DNA of 64,000 nt from Dolomedes plantarius (lineage: Eukaryota; Arthropoda; Arachnida; Araneae; Dolomedidae): NCBI GenBank assembly GCA_907164885.2, contig OU015490.1, forward strand, positions 208,151,272 to 208,215,271, read 5' to 3'. The number at the start of each line of letters is the position of its first letter. Within the stretch, counting starts at the first letter, position 1. Of the stretch, positions 23,957 to 35,823 are shown piece after piece. A program made the position numbers and the translations under genes. The notes under the pieces were generated by a model. That model made no database searches. It saw only the letters and a list, made by a program, of their open reading frames with translations, and was not told the origin of the DNA.

Positions 23957-24417
23957 TATTTAGTTTGAAATATATTTAGTACGTTTATTTCGACACTCAA
24001 GCAAGTTGAATTAAATTACTTTGAGCAATTTGATTCTAAACAAATCTATCATTAAATGTCATGATTTTAGTACATTGCTCACATTCTTCATGGTCATAGA
24101 TAGCAGCGTTTAGATCTTTTCAAAAATATTTGGAGAGAAATTATAGTTATATCATGAATATGTTTACACATTAGAATTTGGGTTGGTAAACAAGGAAATA
24201 TTTTTAAAAACATAATGCAAGTATTTTTAAAGCTCAATTTACGTTTTTATTTTCATTTCATTACTGTCTCAGTAAGATATTTAAGTTGCAGATATTTCAA
24301 AAATGTTCTAAATTTTAGCTTTTGAAAATTCCACAGACAAGTATTTTAAAGTGAACTTACTCCACGTCTGAGTTTTATTAACTTTTTTAGGTCTTATCTT
24401 TCCTTTCATGTTGTGTC
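23957..24417. other. AT-rich intergenic stretch, nothing recognised
   Basis: No coding or repeat structure is seen. Confidence 0.4.
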
Positions 24418-24610
24418 CAGGAGATGACCGAATGGCTAGAGCGCTGGCATTCGATTCAGATCCTGTGGGTTCGATTCCTACTATTGACATAGATGTTTGT
24501 AGCCGTTCGGAATCGGCTTTCAACTGTAGGTCCCGGTATAATTAGCCCTCGTGTTGCAAAAATTTGACTGTAGTGCTCTAAACCAAACCTTTCATGTGGC
24601 ATTTAAAATG
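24418..24610 (+). repeat. tRNA-derived SINE, plus strand
   Basis: The head carries an A-box (TGGCTAGAGCGCTGG, 24433-24447) and a B-box (GGGTTCGATTCC, 24467-24478) at a tRNA-like distance. An unrelated body follows and continues to about 24610. The head resembles a Ser/Leu-type tRNA but has no proper acceptor stem. RNA polymerase III transcription is implied by the boxes. Confidence 0.65.
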
Positions 24611-25095
24611 CAGTTATCTTATATTAAAACGAGCAACCCTTATTACTCCTTGGCAACGAAAACAAATGTTTGAATATAGATAGTTGATGAAAACAAATCA
24701 ATAATACCTTATTTGTTTTCAAAATGATGTGTTAAAAAATCTAAATGAAGAACTTTAGATTAGTTATTTTGTTATAGCATCATAGCCATTCTTCAAATAG
24801 ATATAATAGCAAGTTAAGTTGAAAACTAGTTCGTAGTCCTCAAAATATGACGGTTGGAGATTAAAAAATGTAATAATACACAAATTATACTCAGCACGTC
24901 ACTGCCAAATGTTGAAAATCATAATATTAAGAATACAAATATACACTTTAAAAAGTTACTATGGAACCCAATAAAAAAAATATGATTTCTCAACAGCACG
25001 AAATAAGCAGTTTCCGCCAATTTTAATTCCATATCTCACTAACGTAATTAAAAATGAAAATTGCAGAGAGAGCGCTTGAGAGATTCCTCGGAATA
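24611..25095. other. AT-rich intergenic stretch, nothing recognised
   Basis: No coding or repeat structure is seen. Confidence 0.4.
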
Positions 25096-25262
25096 AACTA
25101 ATCAACGTGTATAGGCGATCTCGTGCTTAGTAAGTATATAAAGCCAGATTTATGCATGCCACTGACCATGCGCATAAACAAATTAATGTGTTTCAACGGC
25201 TTCCTGCTTAGTGAGCGTCTAAAGTCAGATTTAAACTTGTCACTGAGCATGTGCAGAAAGCA
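25096..25262. repeat. Imperfect direct duplication, about 80-bp unit
   Basis: Two adjacent copies share the order CTAATCAACGTGT/AAATTAATGTGT, TGCTTAGTAAG/TGCTTAGTGAG, TAAAG(C/T)CAGATTTA, CACTGA(C/G)CATG(C/T)GCA. They are clearly diverged. Confidence 0.65.
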
Positions 25263-25856
25263 ATTCTTAATTGTAAAGTATAGCTAATTAATAGAAATTA
25301 CGGTTACAAAGTCCAAATTTGACACATCTATAGATCAAAATATACGTTCTCTCATCAACGTTCACTTTGGTCTTAATTTTTTGATTAAAACCAAACTGAA
25401 GTGAATTGATGCAGTAGTTTTCTAGCACAGACTGGCCAAAGAATCGGCTTAGAAAATTAAATAAATAGATAAGTCAGTCTTTGAGAGAAGAAATTACCAA
25501 GAATATTAATTCGTAAATTTAAATAATTATGGTGAATGTCAAAATTATAAACGATATAATTTTTTTCACTATCCCTGAAGAAAATGAAACCTTTATTCTA
25601 TTACGTGTTTTATTAATAAAATAGATCATGAATTTTTGCATTATTAAACAGATAAAATTGCTTGTTTAGCTGCATGAGTGATGGGTCCTTCCTGCTAAGA
25701 TAGGCTTTTACGGTTATCAAAACTGCCATTAAAAATAGGAACCTTTGCTATTAGAGTCTCTTGAATTTGATATTGGTGACAAGCTCTTTGCAGGCAGAGA
25801 AATTACTATATTTAGGTTCCTCGAAATTTTGCTGAATATCGAGAAAAAAAAACATT
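25263..25856. other. AT-rich intergenic stretch, nothing recognised
   Basis: No coding or repeat structure is seen. Confidence 0.4.
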
Positions 25857-26531
25857 TGTAAGGTTTACATAAGATTCGATTCACAAGAATTGAATTTTTT
25901 AGTGAATAAAGTTAAAGAAGCCGCTCAAGATATGCTAATTGCGGCATACGCGGTTGGTATAAATACCAAGCAGCTAGATTAAAGAAACGAAGTGTTGAGG
26001 AAGTGAGAGGAAGTGAAAGGAAGTGTTGAGGAAGCGAAAGGAAGTGTTGAGGAAGCGAAAGGAAGTGAAAGGAAGTGTTGAGGAAGCGAAAGGAAGTGAA
26101 AGGATGTGTTGAGGAAGCGAAAGGAAGTGTTGAGGAAGCGAAAGGAAGTGAAAGGAGTTTATCGAGCAGCCGCCCGAGGTGCTTAGCTAGGTTGATGCTA
26201 ACCTACGCAAGTTCGTGTTAGAAGAAAGTTATTTAGCGTTCTGTGGCCTAAAGTTTACGTAGTAGCACTGCTGGTTTGACTTTAAAGTACTGTGAGTATT
26301 TGAAACTGAATTTCTTTGCAACGTGTCTATACTATAAGAATATGATTTGCATGAATGTTATATATATCTCGTACTAGTAGTACGTATGCTTATGTTGAAA
26401 AGCAAAGAAATATGTGTCACTTTAAAATAAATGTTCATTAATTTAGAAATGTGTTTGAATCTAATTAATTAAAAGTGCCACTTCAAATTATATACACCCA
26501 AGGTAGGGAAGAAGTGTTAAAATTCTAGACA
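25857..26531 (+). repeat. Solo LTR, family A, copy 2
   Basis: It starts TGTAAGGTTTACATAAGATT and ends TTCTAGACA, 675 bp. GGTATAAATACC (about 25956) is a TATA-box-like element and AAAATAAATGTTC (about 26426) a polyadenylation-like signal, in the right order for an LTR. It is related to copies on the minus strand at 20270-20762 and 30907-31404. It is longer than they are because of a minisatellite (25989-26155). Confidence 0.75.
25989..26155 (+). repeat. Minisatellite inside the family A LTR
   Basis: About 167 bases are built from near-identical 10-bp blocks GAAGTGTTGA, GGAAGCGAAA and GGAAGTGAAA in varying order. It lies directly downstream of the TATA-like box. In copy 1 the same place holds a short purine-rich stretch (GAAGGTGGTTAGGGTTGAAG on the minus strand). 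Confidence 0.92.
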
Positions 26532-27100
26532 ATATATATACTTAAAATAATATTATTCTTTTTAACCCATTATTATCACGGTAAATTTAGCACTGAAGAT
26601 GTTGATAAAGAAACATTTATTTCAATTTTACTCTCTTCCTTGAAAAACTAATTCCACTTCCTAGTGTACTTAAATTGTTTTTACCCCGTACACCGACTTT
26701 TCTTTTATAACAATGGGCTTATTTCTCACAGAGTAGAAACTAACTGCTGGGGATCTTCACCCACGTGATCCATAAACATAACTTTTACGGGGAGTTTTTA
26801 ATAATGCTCTCGGGGACTTGTTTCCATGAGAACTGAAACTTTCTCGGTGTTGTAGCCAGTAATGAATTCAGTCGTGTGGTACCAGAATATTGGTGAAAGA
26901 ATTACGTTATCTTCGATTTTTATGAAATTTGACGCGGCCTGATTTCATAGTCACTGAACCGAGGATAATTGCAATTGACTAAATTTCCAAATATCAATTA
27001 TTTTATCAAAACTTAAGTTTACTGCTTTCTCTACTATTGTGGTCTGAGATCAATTTTAGAGATTTATAAATACAATTACCTTATATATGTTTAAATGTAT
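26532..27100. other. Intergenic stretch
   Basis: A GC-richer block (26680-26900) could be an old repeat, but I cannot place it. Confidence 0.35.
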
Positions 27101-27101
27101 G

Positions 27102-27136
<35 letters not shown>
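27101..27136. repeat. (AT)n microsatellite
   Basis: About 36 bases of alternating AT. Confidence 0.95.
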
Positions 27137-27140
<4 letters not shown>

Positions 27141-27199
27141 GTATCTAAAGAGGTATCTAAAGACTAACTATTAGGGTAGGGACTAACTATTTAGGTATC

Positions 27200-27235
27200 T
27201 AAAGAGAGGTACCTATCTTTAGGTACCTCTCTTTA
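27200..27235. repeat. Perfect hairpin, 15-bp arms
   Basis: TAAAGAGAGGTACCT (27200-27214) is exactly complementary to AGGTACCTCTCTTTA (27221-27235), with a 6-base loop. The preceding 60 bases carry three copies of AGGTATCTAAAG and two of GACTAACTAT. Confidence 0.85.
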
Positions 27236-27310
27236 TCAATAATTTAAAATACCTCCCCACACACCCCGGAAAGTTACCGTTCCGGCACCTCTATTTCTAG
27301 AAATCTAGCA

Positions 27311-27506
<196 letters not shown>

Positions 27507-27513
27507 TTATATA

Positions 27514-27686
27514 CAGTGGAATCTCGATCTATCGTTTTTCAAGGGACCGATTGAAATGAATGATAAATGCGGGAAAACGATAGATGCGGAAACATAACAA
27601 AGCAATATGATCGTTGGGACTGGATAAAATGAACGACACATACGGAAAAACGATGGATCCGAATGCGATCGATCGAGATTCCACTG
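27514..27686. mobile_element. pogo/Tigger-type MITE inside AT array
   Basis: A 173-bp palindromic element begins CAGTGGAATCTCGATC and ends GATCGAGATTCCACTG. It is flanked by TA (27512-27513 and 27687-27688). The CAGT...CTCGA terminal pattern is that of Tigger/pogo elements. AT arrays lie on both sides. Confidence 0.88.
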
Positions 27687-27709
27687 TATAATATTTATAT
27701 ATTTATATA

Positions 27710-29030
<1,321 letters not shown>

Positions 29031-29038
29031 ACCTTTTT

Positions 29039-29255
29039 GAATGGCCACCACGTTTGCCAGACCTGACACCTTGTGATTTTTTTCTTCTGGGTGTGAGTGA
29101 AATACCTAATTTAATCCCCTCCTTTTCCTTCAAATGTAGAGGAACTCAGGTAGAGAATTAGTAACACTTTGGTAACTGTTACCAACGACATGATACAGGC
29201 CGTTTGGCAGGAAATGGAATACCGACTTGACGTGTCACAAGTATTTAACATTTAA
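29039..29255 (+). pseudogene. DDE_3-type transposase C-terminal relic
   Basis: A plus-strand frame reads EWPPRLPDLTPCDFFLLG, the region of the third catalytic residue (Asp of PCDFF) in the DUF4817/DDE_3 mariner-like group. After a stop and frameshift it resumes as MIQAVWQEMEYRLDV, the conserved tail. The stretch corresponding to WGYLK and the helix after it is scrambled. Upstream domains are not seen. Confidence 0.7.
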
Positions 29256-29345
29256 AAAAAAATTTATGCATTGTTCAGCAACTCACTATTTAGTAGTCAG
29301 CTGCTAACTGTTTTGTATAATTCCAGCTGCACGTTAAGAATATGA

Positions 29346-29446
29346 ATGTATTGAGCTCAAGCCATTAGGCTTGAGCTCAATACATGTCAGCTCAATACAT
29401 GCTCCATCATACACGTCAGCATGATGGTTGCTGACGTGTATGATGG
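29346..29446. repeat. Two adjacent perfect hairpins, 18-bp arms each
   Basis: Hairpin 1: ATGTATTGAGCTCAAGCC (29346-29363), 4-base loop, exact complement at 29368-29385. Hairpin 2: CCATCATACACGTCAGCA (29404-29421), 7-base loop, exact complement at 29429-29446. CTCAATACAT appears a third time between them (29391-29400). Confidence 0.9.
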
Positions 29447-29934
29447 AAAGAAGGCACGTGGTCTGGATTGTGCATTTAAAAGAAAGTCGGAAAGGTGAGT
29501 TCATCGTTAGCGGTTTTACGTTGTCTTGTCTCCGTGGAATTTCCGATTTTAGGTTAAAGACTTTTTTATTCTATATCTAATATGTTGATTTTTATTTATT
29601 TACGGGTTTACAAGCTGTCCCGTGGGATGGTGCACAGATTTTGTTTTTATAACGTGTCATATATGTTGCTCAGCAAGTTTAACATATATTTGAGGGCTTT
29701 ATTTTGCCTTTGTATCACCTATCTACAACCAGCGTGTCACAAAAAGCTTTAAGTTGTTTCCCTTTCGTCTGAAATGTTTATATTTGATCTACTAATTTTA
29801 ATAATGAACGGTTTTTAAATATGGCACTATTAGCAAATCCACTTGTGTAGATTAATTTTCAGCGCATTACGCACGGATGACGAGCTAAACGAAGACAGAA
29901 AATCGTTTCTGTTCCATTACTTAATATGCTGCTT
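29447..29934. other. Intergenic stretch, nothing recognised
   Basis: No coding or repeat structure is seen. Confidence 0.4.
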
Positions 29935-30140
29935 TGGGGGTGATAATTAACCTATGTTTTATTGTTTGGGGGTTGATTCCTGTATGGTTTTTATTTTGAG
30001 TGTTAATTCACCTATGGCTTTATTTTTGGTGTTGATTCACCTATGGCTGATTCACCTATGGTCACGTCTATTATTTTAGGGTATTAATTCCCCTAAGGAT
30101 CTATTTTGGGTGCTAATTTTCCTGTGTTTTGATTCACTCA
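29935..30140. repeat. Minisatellite, about 33-bp unit
   Basis: The unit is close to TTTATTTTGGGTGTTGATTC followed by ACCTATGGC. It recurs six to seven times with variation (GATTCACCTATGGCT, AATTCACCTATGGC, AATTCCCCTAAGG, AATTTTCCTGTG). Confidence 0.8.
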
Positions 30141-30906
30141 CTGTGAATTTTTCTCTTTTTGGCATTAAACTCGCCATATGTTTATTTTCTAGGCTACAAC
30201 ATACATATGGTTACAAAGCGAGTGAATTTTGACATATGTTGCATATATATATACATATATAGTATACATACATACATATGCGTAACTGTGTACGTAAATG
30301 ACGACAGCGACATCATCGCAAAACAGGCTATTATATCGTGCGAGTATCAACTATCACTAAGTAGTAAAAGAGTCGATGAAGAATCACCTGTTTTGAATAT
30401 AAGGTACAAGTTGTCGTATATTAGTGGCTTGCAGAAATGCGAGAGGCTTGTTCGGGCTTATGCCACTTGAACAATAGAAATTTTCGGTATATCAGGAGGC
30501 AGGGTATCAAATACGATGTGGTTCTAAAATGAACAGTCTTTTGCGGACATAGCAAGACGATTTCTGCGATGGAAAGGCAACTGGTAGTATGGATTGTACT
30601 ATTAAAACCTTGTATTTGAGGTCAGCAAATAATAGCAGCAGTGAACAATCCTATTTCAGTTACGACAACTGCTGTGAGCTAGTGTATAAGGCCATGGTTT
30701 AATCCAGAAACAACCCATTAGTATAACCAATTCGAGAAAATTCCTCTGATTGTGCTACGAACAGTCCTTATGACTAGCAACGGGCCATTTGGTCGAATGA
30801 TTTGAGGTTTAGAATTTCTCCTACCAGTTTAAGTGCATACATTTAGCGAACATCTTCCGATGCGTTCCATCCCCACTGTATGGTGCCCGATGACTCCTTG
30901 ATTCAA
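30141..30906. other. Intergenic stretch with an unassigned 103-codon frame
   Basis: A plus-strand open frame (30159-30470) contains a TATA-derived IYIYI stretch and has no recognisable family. The part 30530-30880 is GC-richer and might be the 5' remains of the Tc1 relic seen after the solo LTR at 31404. I could not find a motif to prove it. Confidence 0.35.
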
Positions 30907-31404
30907 TGTATAGAGATGGCTAACTTTCACCCTAACTAGGATATATGTATATCGAAGTTATCCTCTAATGTAGTAGAAACGACACTTAATAGATATACAA
31001 CAAAGTTTATTCTTCACTCGACACACATACTTGTTCAAAAAAATACTGCGTAAATACTGCTACAACATGTATAAACACTATACAAGGAAATATATTTCAA
31101 AATACTCACAAATTTCAATAAAGTCAAACCAGCGATGCCGCACGGTAATCTACTCCTATGACCACAATAACCTGCTTATGCCTGATTGGCAAGAACTCAA
31201 GTAAGTTTTGAAGCGATCTAGCTAATAACCACCAACGGCAACTAGCATAAATCACTACAAACAAACCAGACTGACCACGTAACCTGGCTACGCGGTATTT
31301 ATAGTAACCGTCTATGCTGAGTTTAGCATAACATTGTAGCTTCAGTGGGTTTATGCCACTATAATGATCGATTACCGTTAATCTATTCTTAGGTAGACCT
31401 TACA
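30907..31404 (-). repeat. Solo LTR, family A, copy 3
   Basis: On the minus strand it starts TGTAAGGTCTACCTAAGA and ends ATCTCTATACA, 498 bp. It shares with copies 1 and 2 the TGTAAGGT start, the TATA-like ATAAATACC region (about 31287-31296) and the CGGCATCGCTGGTTTGAC block. It is more diverged from them than they are from each other. Confidence 0.68.
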
Positions 31405-31544
31405 AATGGGATGCTATCTCTTGAGGTTATCTAGTAACCATATTTGTTCTCAAGCGTCTTATGGCAACGGAGGTCTACTAAACCATTCTTGTGAACTACA
31501 TATACACTATGGTGTAAAGTTTACCCTAGTGACCGCCCGTTTCG

Positions 31545-31770
31545 ATAACGAACCCGTTCATTGTGCGGAACGTGACAACATGAAGTTTGAAGAGCATGAG
31601 GATCATGTGTAGCATTTACAATCGCCACGTCAATCAGCTAGTCTTAACGTTATTGAGCACTAGTGGCAACATTTGAATTGAAAGGTTGAATCACGTCCTC
31701 TACCTGCATCATCAATGGAAAACTTAGGATATATGCTGCATGTTGGATAGCACAGAATTCTTTTATTTTA
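31545..31770 (+). pseudogene. Tc1-like transposase relic, C-terminal half
   Basis: The plus-strand frame gives DNEPVHCAERD then FEEHEDHV, a stop, then LQSPRQSASLNVIEH with a second and a third stop close by, then ESRPLPASSMENLGYMLH. This matches the order of the second catalytic Asp (DNxPxH), the helix (FEEHED), the Glu region (SPxLNIIE) and the following helix in Tc1 transposases. It belongs to a different Tc1 branch from the elements at 22554 and 51343. At least three stops are present, so it is long dead. Confidence 0.72.
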
Positions 31771-31777
31771 TGTACAA

Positions 31778-32090
31778 GGGGGCGAGGTAGTCTAGTTGTT
31801 GCGCACTGGGCTTCGGATTGGTTCTCAGTTCGAATCCCGAGCAAAATCATTGAATGTTTATCCCGAATATGGATACATTAGATCTGTCGAGCTGAAAGTC
31901 CTATGATTTCAGTGGGTGGAAGGAGGTGCAAGCCCCAAAGATTTCTTCCTTACGGGTGCGCGGCCAAAACTGCTGTGGCGCCTGGCTAAATCAGACCACT
32001 AACCTTATAGTGCCATTAAAAACCTGAGCCCGAAGCCTATATAGATCTGGAATGTTGCGACTAAATGTCATATGTCAGAAAAACCCAACA
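31778..32090 (+). repeat. tRNA-derived SINE, plus strand
   Basis: The head contains TAGTCTAGTTGTTGCGCACTGG (A-box, 31788-31809) and GTTCGAATCCC (B-box, 31829-31839). A 250-bp body with GTGGCGCCTGGCTAAATCAG follows, ending with ACTAAATGTCATATGTC. GC content is higher than in the flanks. A different family from the SINE at 24418. Confidence 0.75.
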
Positions 32091-32615
32091 CAAAACTAGT
32101 ATAATATCCAAAGATCAGTGATTATTTTTAAATTATCATTTAATATTCTTTAAAAATAAATAATACTATTAACACTGCAATTTATTCAAATTGTACTCGC
32201 AGACAGAGAGAGAGAACTTTTATTTTGGATAGTCAAACGAACAGTGCAAGAAAATGTATACTTTTTTCAAAGTCGGGAGAAAAAGATTTCAGGAAAGGGG
32301 GAATATTTTCTCAGGGTTGATAAACAAGGAATTGACATTTTTAAAGGATCGAAGATCTCATTTGTAAATAGTTTTCTAAATATTTACTTTAGTTATTTTT
32401 ATACTTTCCGGCATTTTTTACAATGGAGTTTGGAGCAAAAAATCTTTATCGACTACTTCAGAGGATAAAAAAATCGTTATTCCCCTGAAAAAAATATTAT
32501 TTTAAGGAATATTTTAAAGTAAATTATGTTACACAATATCGTAAATGCATGTAAGAAGGGGAAAAGAAGAAAATACTCAGTTAACTGTATTGTCAAAGTT
32601 CGGTTTTCTTTAATA
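32091..32615. other. AT-rich intergenic stretch, nothing recognised
   Basis: A short (GA)n run lies at 32199-32214. No coding structure is seen. Confidence 0.4.
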
Positions 32616-32825
32616 TACACTGCTGGCCACCCAAATTGCAACACCAAGAAAGACAAGATATATCACAACAAAATTTATTTTGTAGATAACATGTTGACCA
32701 AGTATCAAATGATTAAATTTATAGAGTTCTGTGAAGTGTGGTTCCTGCCAAAATCAGTAGCCAGAGTAGCCGCCATTGTTGGAGATCACCGCTGCCACAC
32801 GCCTCGGCATTGATTCAAAGAGACT

Positions 32826-33132
32826 TTAGATGAGTTCTTGGGGTACAGCAGACCAAGCAGCTTCCACACGTTGCCAAAGTTGATCTGCTGTGGCAGCTGG
32901 GGATGGAATCTGGGTCAATCGTAGAGCAATCATGGACCACAAGTTTTCTATCGGCGAAAGATCCGGAGAGCGAGGCGGCCAGGGAAGCAATTCAATCTGG
33001 CGATTGACGAAGAACCGTTGGACAATGCGTGCCACGTGTGGTCGTTATCCTGTTGAAATATGGCTGTGGGCAAACTCTGAAGGTAAGGAAGGACAAGTGG
33101 CTCCAACACCTCTGAGATGTAGCGCTGGCTGG
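32826..33132 (-). pseudogene. Tc1-like transposase, C-terminal part of split gene
   Basis: On the minus strand this holds the C-terminal catalytic region. It includes the second Asp region (QQDND), the helix RIVQRFFVNRQ, SPDLSPIENLWS with the catalytic Glu, and the tail LWQRVEAAWSAVPQELI. A frame change falls between QQDND and ARIVQ (about 33035-33050). The frame ends at a TAA where the relative at 51343 has a Gln codon (PQELIQ). The 5' part of the gene lies beyond the piggyBac, at 35824-36510. Confidence 0.85.
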
Positions 33133-35823
33133 TTAACACTAGAACCGCAGGACTTTCGATATACCTAGAACCGCGGAGCGGGTCATTTTGACCCTACATT
33201 GTAAACTTATAAAATATGCACAAGCGCTTAATTTATTTTACTAAAACAATTTATTTTTTAAACAATAATCAATATTTCTCAGAATTTACATTAAATAATT
33301 TATATAAATCAAGAGAAATTAACTTAATTTTTACAAAATCGTATTATTTAAAATTTTATGTCCTTGAGTATAATAACATGTCTCTTTTAAAAAATATGGC
33401 ATAAATTTCCTAATTTGAATGGAAAAACAGAGTATCTCTTTTTAATATGTTTAGACATAATTTCAAAAAATTTAAAATTTAAAATTTTATCAGTACTTCC
33501 TTTTACAGATTATAAAATCCAATTTATTGTATGCATTTTGTACGAAACTGATTAATAAGTTTTGTACATTTTCCAAAGATGGGTGCTTTACATTTTGAAC
33601 AGATATCTAGAGTTTTATTTTCCCATTTCGAAATTTGGCATCGGACTCGTTTACGCTTAATTTTTGGTTTTCCGTCATTTTCATTGGTTGCTGCACATGC
33701 TCTTTTTGCCACCTTTTAATGTCCGAAGAGAACAAACTTTTCTCGCAATTCTTCAACTAAGTCTTGAATGAATTGCCGTCTACTAATAGATTTTCCAGTT
33801 ACAGCTTTATATAAAACCCAGGCATTGATTGCAGCAAGGTCCAAAATATTACTAAAAAAACCGAACCGGCCACCTACGTGAAAGCAGACTTGACTGTAAA
33901 TTTCCTTGCCATTTGTTCCATCACGTCCACGCCGTATTTACTTGAGTTGTGGAAAGCGATTGTATCGGGTAGTTTTGGGGGGTTATCTGCAATTTCTACG
34001 TTTGGATGGAGACTACTTAGCAACAAAACATTTTTATCTTTTTTACCTTGATAAACAGTTTGACTCAAGTTTTTATGGGTTAGTACCGTAGTCGAATACA
34101 ATGTGGATTTTAACATTTTTACAGAGACTAGTATTTCTCTTCTTAAGCGTTTTACAGTTCCTACAAGGCTAGTTTTTTTGGATTTCAATGCCTGTGCAAG
34201 CTTCAGTGTCGTGAAATAGTTGTTCGTACTGACATTTTTACCTTTGTTCTCATATGGATTTATTAGTCGCAGCACTACATGTTCAGAAAGAGAAACGTTG
34301 GATGGAGTTTGGTTATCTTTTCCAACATACGGGATCCATTTATCAGATATTTTGAGTCAAATCTGCAGCCAACCAGAACTTGATTCCACACTTATCTGGT
34401 TTGTTTGGCATGTATTGGATAAACCTACACCTAGCTTTTGTAGGAAATAACTGTTCATCTAGAGTTACATTAGGACCTGGTGTATAGTTAGTCTTTCAAT
34501 TTTCCCTGAAACGATTTCAGATATCCGAAATAAGGGCAAATTTGTCTGTCTCTAGACGCTTTGATATTGTTTATTTTATGTGGAAGGGTAAAAATCCCAT
34601 TATTTCACGAAATTGGTCTCTTGACATTGTATTTTGGAAAAATAGTGCTCCTCAGTTCTTTGATGACAAGCTATCCAGTTCAAGTCCTTTTGCACAATAT
34701 ATACCACGTGCATATAAAATTTATATAAAAGCATCTATTTTTTCTAATGTTATATTCCATTCTCCTTCCTGAATCTGCCGATGAGCTTCATCTTCAGCAC
34801 ATTTCTTTATGTGTTTCAATATCCATTCATCTATACAAAGTCTCCAAGCACTTGAAGGACAGTTGTCGATAACATTGCGTATAGCATGTGGTGTTGGGCC
34901 CCCCCTACTTATTTCAAAATATTACACTTTGATTTTCTTCCTCTATCGTTTGTTCCTAATTTGTCGACATTCCAAATTGTCCCATCTTTGCCATCTTCAT
35001 TATTTCCAACTTTGAATGTTATTGTCGATTTCTTTTTCAAATTTCTTTGCGTATGTGTATCTTTTCTTGGAATGATTGATTTTTATTTTTTTGTCAGATA
35101 AATTATCATCAGTATTGCGATGAGAAGGACCAGGGATTGTTAGAGCATTGCCAGAGTAATCTTCACTTTCATTTTCTTCATCCGATTCCAAATTTTATTC
35201 ATTAGCAGGCAGGTATTCATCCTCACTACTCAAAATCAAATCTTGAGAAACTTTCTTTTTCCGAACCTTCTGAATCCTTTTCATATAATTGTTTTAAATA
35301 TTCTAAAGCTTCCTGAACAGCAAGATTACGGCGTCGTGACATAGTTTTTATACATATACTAATTACAGAATAAAAACAACTTCAAAAAGTCTTCTAAATA
35401 TTCGCAGTAATTTTCCACTGCATTCGAAAGTAGTTCGTGTTTCAAACCAAATATAATGACCTTCGTGTTTCAAACCAAATATAAACCTTCACTATTCCCC
35501 CATCTGGTATAGTCCATTTAAGGAATTCTAGGGTGGGGTAGAAGTATTTTACAATTACAGTTCGAAAAATTGCTTCTGTTTATCGCTATTTGAGCATTAA
35601 CATTTCTTACGGGTCAAATTGACCCGCTCCGCGGTTCTAGGTATAAGTGTTAATAATCGGAAAAATATTTATGTTACGAATTTTTAAATTTGGTAAATTG
35701 TTGTTCACATTAAAATATTAAAAGTCATAAAAGGAATTGTTTTTTTAATCGATACTTTTCGCGTGGTGATAAATTAAACATCGTTTTGGGTCAAATTGAC
35801 CCGCTCCGCGGTTCTAGTGTTAA
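33133..35823 (-). mobile_element. piggyBac transposon (degenerate) in a TTAA site
   Basis: A 2683-bp element (33137-35819) lies between two TTAA copies (33133-33136 and 35820-35823). Both ends read CACTAGAACCGC inward. The uninterrupted target is visible in the related Tc1 at about 52219 (GTACTTTAAACAGCC), which confirms precise insertion. Each terminal module contains CTAGAACCGCGGAGCGGGTC and the 15-base palindrome GGGTCAAATTGACCC. The right side has an extra inner module at 35609-35652. Confidence 0.94.
33524..35342 (-). pseudogene. piggyBac transposase, multiple stops
   Basis: The minus-strand coding order begins at ATG 35342 (MSRRRNLAVQEALEYLKQLY). An acidic N-terminal region follows, ending about 35000. 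The DDE-like core includes CAEDEAHRQI and MSRDQFREIMGFLPF, then LETDKFALISDI and TLDEQLFPTKARCRF (first catalytic Asp, about 34455). It continues with VSTNNYFTTLKLAQALKSKK (about 34225), LLSSLHPNVEIAD and YGVDVMEQMARK. A C-terminal Cys-rich domain (ICSKCKAPIFGKC, about 33570-33605) closes it. At least five stops or frameshifts break it. In NNYF the family has DN(W/F)F, so a catalytic Asp has become Asn. The family excises and inserts precisely at TTAA. Confidence 0.9.

Noticed and set aside
24418..24490. Functional tRNA gene
   Set aside because: A- and B-boxes are present but the acceptor stem does not pair and a SINE body follows without a T-run terminator.
25989..26155. CRISPR-like or coding repeat
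   Set aside because: Blocks of 10 bp without spacers; a simple minisatellite inside an LTR.
30159..30470. 103-codon plus-strand gene
   Set aside because: It has a TATA-derived IYIYI core, no upstream signals and no recognisable domain.
31778..31850. Functional tRNA gene
   Set aside because: For the same reason: box motifs in a SINE head, no proper acceptor stem.
32526..32813. 95-codon plus-strand frame
   Set aside because: It runs across the non-coding 3' end of the Tc1 element and is antisense to its transposase tail.
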